Shown here: one piece after another, positions 31,782-42,019 of the stretch
Layout of the letters: every line of letters begins with the position of its first letter
Numbering within the stretch: the first letter of the stretch is position 1
NCBI GenBank assembly: GCA_903772945.1
Contig: CAICTM010000846.1
Coordinates: 1 to 45,580, forward strand
Reading direction: 5' to 3'
DNA length: 45,580 nucleotides
Source of the DNA: Seminavis robusta
Lineage: Eukaryota; Bacillariophyta; Bacillariophyceae; Naviculales; Naviculaceae
The notes under the pieces: model-generated
What the model was told of the DNA's origin: nothing
The model's input: the letters and a program-made list of their open reading frames with translations, nothing else
The model's database searches: none
Position numbers and translations under genes: made by a program

Positions 31782-34700
31782 TCACATTGCGTCTCTTGTG
31801 GGGTCAGCAAGGTCTGCGTCTTCTGCAGTATCCTCCTCGATGGCGTCGGCTTTCATATTCGAGCAATCAACCGAGTCATCGTTTTCATCCGAAAATCCCT
31901 CATCCACTCTAGCACTAACATCGTGTTCCTGCGTGGCGGGTTCTCGAGACGAATCGAGCTCGTCAGTTGTCTCCACAGCAACTCTGGGCTGCTTCTCCTT
32001 CCTGATTCCGGCTTCTTGCGGGGCACATTCAACGATGTCCTTTTCAGGCAATTGTTCGGCAGGGGAGTCACCATTACAGCTTGAGTCATTGGCACAATCT
32101 CCCTCTGTGGCAACGGCAGCCTTTGCATTGACATCGTTGTCGTGTTTTTCGGAGACGCATTCCTCCTCAAAGTCGGCAGATGTTTCCTCCATTATTGACG
32201 TTCTGCCAAACCGAGCATCCGCGACATCCGCGGATGCCTCCGAAACGCCTGAGAACCGAACCATCCTGTCTCTTTCTCCCTTGCTCGACCTGTCCCCCAG
32301 GAAGGCAGACTCCAATTCCGAGCTGACTTTGCTGACATTTGAGACCCCGGAGATGCCCGAAATCTGCACGCCCTGTGAAGCCCCGCGAGTGCTGCTCTTC
32401 ACGCCACTGTTTCTCGTATTGACAGCGATGGTGTCGTTGTAGTAAGCCTGATACTTTGGATACATGATGAAAGTAACTGTTGAAGCTGGAAAAGTCCAAA
32501 TCAGCAAGATCAAACCCATGTATCGACCTTCGGTTGAGATGCCTCTGAGGATGACAACCAACGGAATTGATACCATGATCACTTGGATCTGGACAACGAT
32601 GAGGATAAAGATCCAAGAAGATTCCGTGAAAGTTTCGTCCACGTCCTTTGTTTTCCAAGCCATGACGCACGTCAGGAGCGTCGGTATGGACATCACGATC
32701 ATAAGCAGTGGCACATATATCCACATCGAATCAGAGTCGCATTGACCAATGCTTTCGCCCGAATATTTGTCCACTTCATCTCGCTGCCAAGCCAACGGGT
32801 CATGAATCGTCCACGCAGCAAGGACTACGATGGTTGCACAAAGCAGCGCGACCATGGGCCCTATGACGGCACTGGCGTTGATCTTCCGTCGAGTGAATTG
32901 GAGGACTTTATTCACTCTCCTGCACACGTTGCACAAGCAAATAAAGATGAGGAATCAATCAACGAATGACGACGTTGATTTGCTGGAGACGTGTCTCCTT
33001 CCGCCGCCACTTACCAAAGCTTGCATCCCAGAGCACCATAGGTGATGATGTGGCCCATACAAAACAACCATGGAGTTGCCACGCAAGCACTGCTCAATGC
33101 TGCCTCGTCCCAACCATAACTTTCGTCCCATGACACAGTACAAATGGCGAGCGATGAGGTAGCCGCACCAATCAGCACCAAACATAGGAAGCCTGGCTGG
33201 GATGCTCTCACAATTCGATGCGAGCGATTCACAGCCACAAACGCCAGCGAGACGGCACAAGCAAATAGGCAAATGCTCATAAGCGTGAATCCAACAATGC
33301 GCAGTTGCTGGGGCAGGTAATTTTGTTCCGGTACATCCCGAAGCAGATGTGGTGGTTCTGTGCGTCCGCTGGCGTAACGAAGGGCGGGCCCAACCTTGGT
33401 CCAATTTCCTTCGTAGGTTTCATAGGGACCCATTAGACCCGTGACGATTTCCGTCAGCACAAAGGCTTCTTCAAAGCTCGAGTATTTGTCTGGATCGGGA
33501 ATTGTCGCGTCTCCGGACGGTGGATACAAATTATATATTCCGTACACGTTGGTAGCCGGGTACCGTACTTGTGCTTTTTTATTTGCTGGGTCCCCGAACT
33601 TTACGTGTCCCGATGCCCCCGTGAAATCTAGCTTTCGAATAGCGTCCAAATGCAACGTGCTATTGACACTGTCCGTTTCCGATTGTTTTCGCGCCTTGCA
33701 AGCCCCCAGCCCAATCGCTTGGATGGCATCGTATAATCTCGCGGCTCCAGATTCTGGGCCATACGTTTGAAAATAGGCCGAACCAATAAGGGGATCCTTT
33801 TCGATTGCTTGTAGAGTGTTGAGTGTGTAGGCTTGATTGACTCGGTCTACAAAATCTGCAGTTTGATTTTTCCATGCCCGCAAAAAGGGATCTTCATTGC
33901 CCAAATAATGAAAGCCCTCGACTTCCAGAATGAGGGTAGCACCGCGGAGAAATTTGACCACGTTTTCATAAGACGGAAGGTTTGTCAATCGTTCGGAGAA
34001 TCGAATGAGGTTGTGAATTGCCTGTGTTTCCAGCGACGGGAGAAGGATCCAGACGTAATCTCCATTGAGCATTCCTAGCTCTGCAGCGGCATCAGCAATT
34101 TCTGGGAGTTCCAAAATGTAGGCATCCAAGGAGATTAGTATAGTTCGAAATCCACGTTTTCGGACCCGCTCCATTTGATCGGATATGGATCGTTCTAGGT
34201 CTTCGTCGGAAAAGAAGGGCGACAAGTACCCAAACAACTCCCAGTGTTCAATATTATAATTGTTGAGGATAACTCCAAAGGATTGTGCTGCCTGCACTCC
34301 AAAGTCCGTGATGGGATGCATGTAAGCAATATAATTGTCGCGTTTGATTCTCTTCAACAAGGAAACACCGGCCTGTGCTATTCCAATAATATCTGGACTA
34401 ATGTTGGTTGTCATGGGAGCAGTAGTCGCCAAGGCCAAGCGAACATTGTAACCACGAGAGGGGATGTGCGGCACCTGAGCAGCCGCGGCTATCGTAGCAA
34501 TATTTTGTGCGGGAAGGTCAAAGTAGGGTCCCGCCAATGCACAGGGATTTGCGAAACCCAGTCGAGACAACCCCACTACCAATCGGTTTCCCAAATGTCC
34601 CATGACTCCCGTGTCGAGAAACATGGTGCCATTGATATTGAAATGCACAGGGCAATCCGTCAGGGTTTCCAGTTCGGGAGTAATACGGCCGTTTCTCGCG

Positions 34701-35105
34701 TTGAAATCTTCCATGGCCATGAGAGCAGCCGCCAAGTGATTGTATCCCATGCTGTATTGGAGGGATCTAGTAAAGATACCTGTACTCACGGGTGGCATGA
34801 CTCCCCTGTAAAAAAAAAGGAGATCGAACAGAAAGAACAGAAAGCAAAGTCAGGACAACATACATCAGACTGGTACATGGAGGTATCCCAACCAAACAAA
34901 ATCACTAATCTTACGTTCTATCCAAGTTGACAGAGAAAGGAAGCAGGACGTTCAGGGCACAAGCACCATTGGAAGGTACGAGTGCTCCTGTCAAGGTGCT
35001 TTCAGAGAGAAGGAAGACCCATAGTACATGGAGTACCATGGGTATACGGGCACAACCACGAAGGCCAAGCGGGGAAAATAGCGTCTCATCACCACCTCCC
35101 CTCAT
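31782..35105 (-). CDS. Class C G-protein-coupled receptor (GABA-B-like)
   Basis: Three exons: 35105-34915, 34805-33015, 32919-31782, GT-AG introns of 109 and 95 bp, phases closing to 1039 aa. The first ATG is at 35105; a second in-frame ATG at 35039 starts a better signal peptide (MVLHVLWVFLLSESTLTGA), so the true start may be there (1017 aa). Residues about 45-530 form a periplasmic-binding-protein-like ligand domain (NHLAAALMAMEDFN, then FANPCALAGPYFDLPAQN). Seven membrane segments begin near residue 565, with SQPGFLCLVLIGA, TPWLFCMGHIITYGALGCKL, KLWRVNKV and ESSWIFILIVV, as in class C receptors. A roughly 240-aa acidic, Ser-rich cytosolic tail follows. The ligand is unknown. A related receptor lies head to head on the other strand. 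Confidence 0.9.
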
Positions 35106-35594
35106 TGTTGGAGGGATGGATAGATACTAGTAGCCAAAACCAACACAGCCACCGAGTGCGATCACTGAGAATTCTTTCTAACTTCGTTTCTCTGGGCATC
35201 CGTTGCGCTTTTGTCGAGAGGGACGGTTGTTCTCTTGGAGTGTCGACGCTGTGGACGCTGTGGGTTCAGAATTAAAATTGATTTGCTTCTTCGAGTATTA
35301 ATAGTCGTATGCAGGTTTCAATCTTGCATCCTTCCGAATGACCCGAGTGACCTCCTGTTCCAACGCAAATCTGCAGAGATTTAACATGAGCCCTTGAGCT
35401 TTCTTTTTACCACGTGACATATGCCTGTCGAGAAGAGGTGTGGTTATGGCATCTCTTTTAGTTTCCTTGCCGTCAGCGTTTCCCATGATCCCCTGCGACG
35501 CCCTTTAGAATGAGGGACCCATGCGAGATGAACAGGCCTTCCTGAGCTCCTCCCTGATGACTTCTACCCAAGACTACAGTCTGGGATTTTCCAC
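35106..35594. promoter_or_regulatory. Shared upstream region of two divergent receptor genes
   Basis: 489 bp separate the starts of two related receptor genes on opposite strands. It may hold both promoters, and perhaps an unrecognised first exon of the right-hand gene, whose signal peptide is missing from the readable frame. Short frames here show no motif. Promoter elements could not be identified. Confidence 0.45.
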
Positions 35595-38272
35595 ATGGCG
35601 GCTGCCCTCTTGGCCATGGAAGACTTTAATAATCGGGACAATCGCATTGTCAAGGAAATGGAAGCACTGACACAAAATTGTACCGTTCAATTTGACCTCA
35701 GTCAAAGCATGTTTGTGGATACCAGCGCCTTGGCACATTCGGGGTCCACTATGGTCATGGATCAAGTCAAACGAGGGGAAGCCTTTCCCTGTGCCTTTGC
35801 GGGACCCTACTTTGACCTTCCCGCACAAAGCATTGCGTCCATGGCCGCCGCCTTAACGATACCTCACAATCCCCATCGTGGCTACAACTACAGATTAAGT
35901 GATTCCATGTACAGCCCCTTCACCAGCATGGCCTTTCCAGACATGGCCATCATGGCCATGCTTTGGGCAAGTATCTACTTCATGTGGAACGAAACAATTA
36001 CATTGCCATTCTGCACACACAAATGACGGATGTGGGGGTACAGCGGGCCGAAGCGCTGGGGATAGGCTTGGAAACCTCGGGCAAAGTAGAGGTTTGGGAA
36101 GCATTCTCCATGGCGACGCCTAAATGGTACATGAGACCACCCAACCGGGAACCACTTGATGTGCTGAGACGAATCTACGAACGGGGATTTCGAACGATTG
36201 TGGTGACAATGGAATACTTCTATCTGGAATTACCCGCTATTGCCGATGCCGCGGAGGCACTGGGCATGAACGACGGGGAGTACGTGTGGGTTTTCACTGC
36301 AACCTTTGAAATGGAGGCCATTTACCATCTACAGCAAATGTCATCCGAAGAGTTGAAGAAACTAGGATTGGATTCCTTTGCCAATGTCACCAAGCTTCTA
36401 GCAGGTTCGGCCCTGATACAACCTGTGGAACCGCACCAGTATCGTGGACAAGATTCGGATCCTTTTTGGCATCACTGGCACAACCAAAACATATCCTTTG
36501 TGGAACGCCTCAATGAACTCTATGTCAACAATACGCATCACTACGACGACAACATGATGGATAAACCTGCCGAAGAAGATTTCTTTCAAACCCACAGACC
36601 TCAGACTGGAACCGCATATTTGTACGATGCTGTCATGGCGATTGGAATTGGAGCCTGTGCGGCCCAGCAGGAGGCCGGTGGCAGTGCCGTAGAAGGAGCA
36701 AGACATCTCAAGGGTATTCAAAAGGCCAACTTTTCGGGTGCCACTGGAATGGTCGCCTTTGATTTCACTAGAGGCTTTCGGAATACACGCTACGCCGAGA
36801 CTACCACCTTGGGAGTCTTCAACTTGTATCCTCCTGGACAAGATGACCCAGGTAACAACAACCACGACATGGCTAGTCGAAGCTTTGACGAAGCGTTCGT
36901 GTTGACCGAGACAATCCAGGCGATAACAGGGCCTGGGGGACAAGAAAAGATTTACGGCCAACGAAAGAATGCAACGTGGACGCAAGTGGGACCAGAGTTC
37001 GTCTTTGCCAGTGGCAAAACTACACCTCCGCTTTTGCTCAGGGATCTGCCCGAACAAAACTACCTATCCAAAAGCTTGCACACCACGGGCCTTACTCTCA
37101 TGTCTATTGCCTTGGTAGCATGCGGGGGGTCGATTGTATGGATCTTTTGCCATTGGAACAGTCGCATAGTGAAAGCATCCCAACCGCACTTCCTTTGCTT
37201 GGTCTTGTTTGGTTGTATGGTTGCCTCCTTTGCCATCTTTGTCATTTCTTGGGATGAAAGCTACGGTTGGACCGTGGAGCAGCTGGACAAGGCATGTATG
37301 GCAATCCCTTGGCTGTTCGCGATGGGATTTATCATCACTTACGGAGCTTGTTCGCAAAGGTAAGCCCCGAACGGTACCGTATGAGTGAGTGCGAGCGAAA
37401 TGGCATGAAGAAAACTCATGATTGTAGCACTCTGTGTGGTGCAGCTTTGGAGGATACACAAAGTCTTGCAGTTCCGACGGCGCAAAATTGATGCGAACCA
37501 TGTTGCTGGCCCAATGTTTGTCCTGCTTGCAATGGCCATTATCCTTCTCACTGTGTGGACAATTGACCATCCCGTAACGTGGGAGAGGGTGGAAGTGAAC
37601 GAGATCACAGGAGAGAGCATTGGGCAATGCTCTTTTGGAGACAATAGAATCGCCGCGGGTCTTTTGGCGTCGTTGAAACTCTGCACTGCGGCCCTAACAT
37701 GTCTGATGGCTTGGAAAACAAGAGACATTGAAGATATCTATTCCGAATCATCCTGGATCTTTACTTTGCTTGTTTTGCACGTCCAAATCGTTGCCCTTGG
37801 AATTCCTATTGGAGTTATCCTCTACAACGTATCAACGGATGGATTCTATCTTGGCCTGACAATGATGTTTTGGTCGTTCCCAATCACAGTGTTTGGTTTG
37901 CTTATGGTTCCAAAAATGGTATTGCACTACCGAGGCGACCTGGGTCCCACGGTGAAGAGGGGTGGTAGCAGAGGCGTTCAAGTATCGGGCGTATCAGTGG
38001 CTGCAGCTTCGCACGAGACGAATACCAGCCTGGGAATGGGTGACCTTACACATGGAAGTTCGCAGCCCCACGCAAGCAGAAACTCCTCGATGTGCAGATC
38101 GTCCGTGATGGACATTGTCTTCAACAGAAGCAGTCCCAACGTTCAACGGGCAACTGGCAATTTGGTGCAGCAGGGCAGCGAAGACGACAACGAGGACCCT
38201 TCCTTTGATGGTGATCATCAAAAGACAACAGAAAAGGAGGGTGATGAACCTTCATGTCATGGAGATCAATGA
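35595..38272 (+). CDS. Class C GPCR (GABA-B-like), frameshifted
   Basis: Paralogue of the neighbouring receptor. The frame starts at MAAALLAMEDFN (35595); an acceptor-like CTACAG just upstream suggests an earlier exon, not found. The ligand domain reads AFPCAFAGPYFDLPAQS and, after one frameshift, RNNYIAILHTQMTDVGVQ. The shift lies in CTTTGGGCAAG near 35963: one missing G would restore the frame, as expected for a homopolymer deletion. Reading continues to a donor at 37360 (CAAAG then GTAAGC). The next exon begins near 37428-37453 (three acceptors possible) and runs to 38272. It contains LWRIHKVLQFRRRKI, ESSWIFTLLVLH and the later membrane helices. The tail carries RGVQVSGVS, also seen in the neighbour. 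If the frameshift is real the gene is dead; if it is a base-calling error this is a working receptor. Confidence 0.75.
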
Positions 38273-38851
38273 GGTAGAGAAATTATGCATCTCTGCGGGG
38301 CCCAACACATGCATGCTCTGCACGTGTGCACGTGTGCGCGTCTCTCAGTGCTAGGGGATACCAGGGATCATCAGCTAGAACCAACCCATCTTCGAGAGAA
38401 GGTCGGTATTCAGTCGATCGAATGCAGACCTTCGAGCAGTCGTTGATCAACAGGGGCGAAAATAAGCTCCCACTTCCTCGTTTGGGCTACCGAATGCCCT
38501 GACTTCAGGGCATCCAGAGAAGGCAAAAGGTTTCCATGCCAAAGCTAGCCTTCGAAGCGAAGTCAGACAACAATATAGGTTGCTGCTACCGGTACGATGC
38601 AAAGTTGGTTCAATGAAGCTCCCAAATTTCGCGGTTTGGCTGGATTCTAGCTAGAGTTTTGGCAAAGTTAAGCACCTACTTCAACGTTGAATCATTCGTT
38701 TACATGTACCCCCGCCCTTGCCCCTTGCCGTACAATCGAGGAGGATTGACAGTATACCGGTAGTTGACATGACAGAGAAGATCCGAGGATTGAAATTTCA
38801 AGGGAAGAAATGGATCAGATCGAACAAGGGATTGATTGGTCATTTTAGTGT
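38273..38851. other. Intergenic spacer with palindromes
   Basis: Between the right-hand receptor and the plastid-protein gene, both of which end here. It has an alternating purine-pyrimidine run at 38319-38341 and TACCGGTA at 38587-38594 and 38755-38762. No gene is seen. Confidence 0.5.
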
Positions 38852-39409
38852 TTAATCTTCGTTTTTTTCGTCCATGGCTCGCAGCTGATTGTCCATTTTT
38901 CGTCTCATTTCTTCCATGCGATCTGTATCCGTCTTGGTAGTTTCTTTGTATTCTTGCCATTCTAAAGCATTCCTTGCTTTCTCCAGAGCCTCATTGGCAA
39001 CTTCAGAAGAATCAATCCTTTCTCCCTTGGTTTTGACAGCGATGGGAGCTTTTTCGTCTGCAGCATCATCTTCAGGAGGAGCTCGCATCACACCCAACAC
39101 AGAATTGGCAACCGGAGATCCCAATAAAATGTCAACTATTACCAACAGCGACACTGCCAATGGAACATATTGGCGCCAAGACTCCTCTGCCAGCACAATG
39201 GAGCTTGAGGTTGGAGAAGATAAAATTGTCGTTGCTGAAGTGGATTGTAGCAGTTCATTGGCAGGGACCAGGCCAAGTGACAAAGATGACACTTGGCGTG
39301 GTGGTTGGCAAATCTTGGTATTAATACATCCTGGCCTGACGAACGCCGAAACCAGATCCAATTGGTATGCCAACACCAACAGCGTATAAGAGAAGATCTT
39401 TGGGGCCAT
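38852..39409 (-). CDS. Plastid-targeted membrane protein, unknown function
   Basis: 185 aa from the ATG at 39409; an upstream in-frame extension of eight codons has no ATG. The N-terminus has a signal peptide ending LVSAF then VRPGCIN. Ala-Phe at the cleavage site followed by a basic, Ser/Thr-rich stretch is the bipartite presequence of diatom plastid proteins. A single membrane segment follows at about residues 80-105 (YVPLAVSLLVIVDILLG). The C-terminal 85 residues are acidic and highly charged, and the last 50 look like a coiled coil (ALEKARNALEWQEYKE and onward). This predicts a thylakoid or envelope protein anchored once. I do not recognise a family. Confidence 0.75.
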   Translation of the reverse strand: MAPKIFSYTLLVLAYQLDLVSAFVRPGCINTKICQPPRQVSSLSLGLVPANELLQSTSATTILSSPTSSSIVLAEESWRQYVPLAVSLLVIVDILLGSPVANSVLGVMRAPPEDDAADEKAPIAVKTKGERIDSSEVANEALEKARNALEWQEYKETTKTDTDRMEEMRRKMDNQLRAMDEKNED

Positions 39410-39777
39410 CGTTGTTATGATTGAAGCCAACAAGCAGTACGACTGTAGTCAGAAATGATGAGGATTGAAGTTGATTTGAAGCAGGTTGGGGAATCTTCGT
39501 GCTTCATCGGGTTTCTTTGTGGCTGCATTTGTGTGACGTCAGTGGTGTCAACTCAGTCACAGATGGGCTGACTCGACTCGACTCCCACGAGATTCTCCAC
39601 GGCGTGGAAAGCAAGAACCGGTGTGATCTTGCTGGTTCTGGCTCTTTTTGCGTGCTTGTTTGAAGCGTTCTCGTTTCGGTTGATCTCGCACGGTAGAAGC
39701 CCAGCAGTTGGATCGGTCGTCTCTTCCAGATCACAAATTCCACAGGAGAAAAGATAAAACACAAGGACAAGCAAACA
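39410..39777. promoter_or_regulatory. Bidirectional intergenic region
   Basis: 368 bp between two divergent start codons (39409 minus, 39778 plus). It has GACTCGACTCGACTC near 39572, a word also found near 25793. No TATA-like element could be fixed. Probably both promoters. Confidence 0.4.
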
Positions 39778-40128
39778 ATGGACGCCTCAAGTGATGCCAG
39801 ACTCGCCGAACAAAGTGCCCGCAGGGGCGCTGGACATGGTGTCGTGAATTCTCCCAACATTCTTCGATCGTCTCGATCCATGGAACATCGCTCTCTTCCC
39901 GACGCCCAGTTGAGGCTCTTTCCCACGTACGAGGACGAAGATGATCGCCTGCAAACACTCCATGAACAACCACAAAATGAGCAAACTTTGGCGTCTCCAG
40001 TGACCGAGAAGAAGCCCCTCGCACTTCAGGTAGCTACGCAGCTCTCAGGACGGGACATCATGGCAGATCTACAGTACACAGAACGAAAACAAGCAGAACG
40101 CAACCATATCATCATGCTGAACTTATGA
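39778..40128 (+). CDS. Small hypothetical protein
   Basis: 116 aa from an ATG in good context (AACAATGG). Hydrophilic, with acidic EDEDD and Gln/Glu-rich segments; no signal peptide or membrane span. The C-terminal part (SGRDIMADLQYTERKQAERN) looks helical. It stops at 40126-40128. I do not recognise it. Its divergent position to a plastid protein gives no clue. It could be the first exon of a longer gene, although no obvious donor is seen near the stop. Confidence 0.5.
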   Translation: MDASSDARLAEQSARRGAGHGVVNSPNILRSSRSMEHRSLPDAQLRLFPTYEDEDDRLQTLHEQPQNEQTLASPVTEKKPLALQVATQLSGRDIMADLQYTERKQAERNHIIMLNL

Positions 40129-40912
40129 TAACTGACGCGATTGGAAGTTCCAGCGCTTGCCGCTTGCACAGTTCTCAGAGAATTTTGAAACAAAGAAAGT
40201 TGCCCCGATAAACCATTTGCATAAAAAACATAGAGATACACAACAAATCAATCATACGGTATCCGCACTATATGCAGCCAAGCATATTGCTAGCTAGCTA
40301 AGGAAGAAGCCCTTGACAATCGTTTCGCACCTTCAACTGGCCCACCAAACAATCTAAGTCGCCCTCACCCACGATCTTTCTACATGATACCAGGTAGCTG
40401 ACCCATCGGAAGAGAACGCAGTGGGTGTGGTTTCGCCATGGTTGAACAGAAATGTCCCAAACAATGCCGACAAATGCAACCGTCCAGATTTCCACTCTGA
40501 GTATTCGAATGCAAAATAGTATAGTTCTTCCATGGATCCAGAGTCATCCTTATTTCGAAATTAGCTGGCGACTTGACGACAGCTCCCTGCGTTCAATCGA
40601 AGCTGGTAGTCAAGGCTTACCGGTACCAGAGGTCAAAGCGCAAATGCAATACAGGTATTCCATGCACCCAACGAGCTCTTGTACCGGAGGCCGTGACTGT
40701 GCCTACTCCCTCTACAGTAATGAATGAGCCGAGGGTGAAATGAAAGGTAAACAGTGGTTGATTGGACCTAGGAACAGCTGTGGGGTGTGGTATGCATAAT
40801 GCAATGACGGCATTTCGATTTAGTAAATCATTCCTGCTAAGTATTAATTACACTCTTGATTTGGCGTCTCACTACTTCTGCAGATGAGGCTTCGACATGC
40901 TCCCCCGCAAGT
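40129..40912. other. Intergenic, no gene recognised
   Basis: Downstream regions of two convergent genes. TACCGGTA at 40618-40625. Frames of 65-91 codons lack motifs. Confidence 0.45.
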
Positions 40913-42019
40913 TTAGAGTACAACGTTGGAACCTCCACCTTCCCCCAGCAAGTAGAACAGACTGTCCAAGTCATGGCTGTGGCATGCCAATGCGTTGAGC
41001 CAGACAGACGCATTGGCAGGGCTGTCCAATAGAGCTCGCCGGGTACCACATTTGTTCAGATAGCACAAGAACTCAATCTGCCATTGAAGACTCTTGTTGG
41101 TCGTGTCCAAAAGAACCTTTTGCAACCGGAGGTTATGTTGTAGCATTGTGACCAACGACGCATATCCCTGATGCGTCAGTTTGGTGCCACAATTGCGCAA
41201 GGTCAAACTCTCGAGGCAACTGGAACTTTGGTTGGAAGAAAGAACTCGGGCCATGCCCTGGAGTGCTTCATCGGTCAGTTCCACGTTCCACAAACTGAGT
41301 TCCTTCAATTGAGAATGCCGGCACAACGCCGCCAAGGAATCGGGCTTGGCCACTACAGTAGTAGTGTTGATGTTGGAGTCGTTGGAAGCGGAGATGCGGA
41401 GTGACTCGATGCGTGGGTTTTGCGCAATGGCATGGAGCAGTGGATCCAGCGTAATAAAGGCGGAATCCAATGATGATGATGACATAGTTATTTGAAGATT
41501 GTCCAGGGCGAGTTTTGTGAGGGATGAATGCTGGAGAATGGCTTGGGCCAATTGAAGCACTTCTTTGTGGCTATTGATTTGCAGATTGCTAAGGGTCAAT
41601 GCCTGCAGTCGTTGGGCTTTGTTGAGAACACTAGTCAACACAGGCACTGTCAAGCACTGTGACGACCACACCGTAAAGCTCTGCAGCAGAGGGAATTGTG
41701 CAATGGCATCATAGAGACAGCTCATTTCCTCACTGGAGAATCTCGACAGGATGTTGTAAATGGAGATTTCTTGAAGATCGCGTTGACCGCGAACCGTCTC
41801 GAGTAACTCGCCAAACCGGAGTTCCAGATTGCTTTCTGTGAGCCACAGATGGGGTCGGGCGTCTTGGATCAAAACTCCATTGATGGCGGGGTTGCTGCTT
41901 TCAGAGGCTTCCTGTTGAGAGTTGGCTACAGCAGGAGAAGACTGGCGTTTCCAATTGCACCGTCTGGGACGTCTTCTTGCTGGAAGTGTTGCGTTGATCA
42001 CGGCGCGAGAAGGGGCCAT
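40913..42019 (-). CDS. Leucine-rich-repeat protein
   Basis: 368 aa, single exon, ATG at 42019. After a basic, disordered N-terminus (about 1-50), repeats of the ribonuclease-inhibitor type follow: LRFGELLETV, LQSFTVWSS, LQALTLSNLQI, LTKLALDNLQI, IESLRISAS, LKELSLWNVELTDEAL, LESLTLRNCGTKLTHQGY, LQKVLLD. The spacing of about 25-35 residues is irregular, as is common in diatom LRR proteins. The C-terminus (from about 325) is a short helical cap without repeats. No signal peptide, membrane span or catalytic domain; probably a protein-interaction scaffold. Partner unknown. Confidence 0.85.
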   Translation of the reverse strand: MAPSRAVINATLPARRRPRRCNWKRQSSPAVANSQQEASESSNPAINGVLIQDARPHLWLTESNLELRFGELLETVRGQRDLQEISIYNILSRFSSEEMSCLYDAIAQFPLLQSFTVWSSQCLTVPVLTSVLNKAQRLQALTLSNLQINSHKEVLQLAQAILQHSSLTKLALDNLQITMSSSSLDSAFITLDPLLHAIAQNPRIESLRISASNDSNINTTTVVAKPDSLAALCRHSQLKELSLWNVELTDEALQGMARVLSSNQSSSCLESLTLRNCGTKLTHQGYASLVTMLQHNLRLQKVLLDTTNKSLQWQIEFLCYLNKCGTRRALLDSPANASVWLNALACHSHDLDSLFYLLGEGGGSNVVL

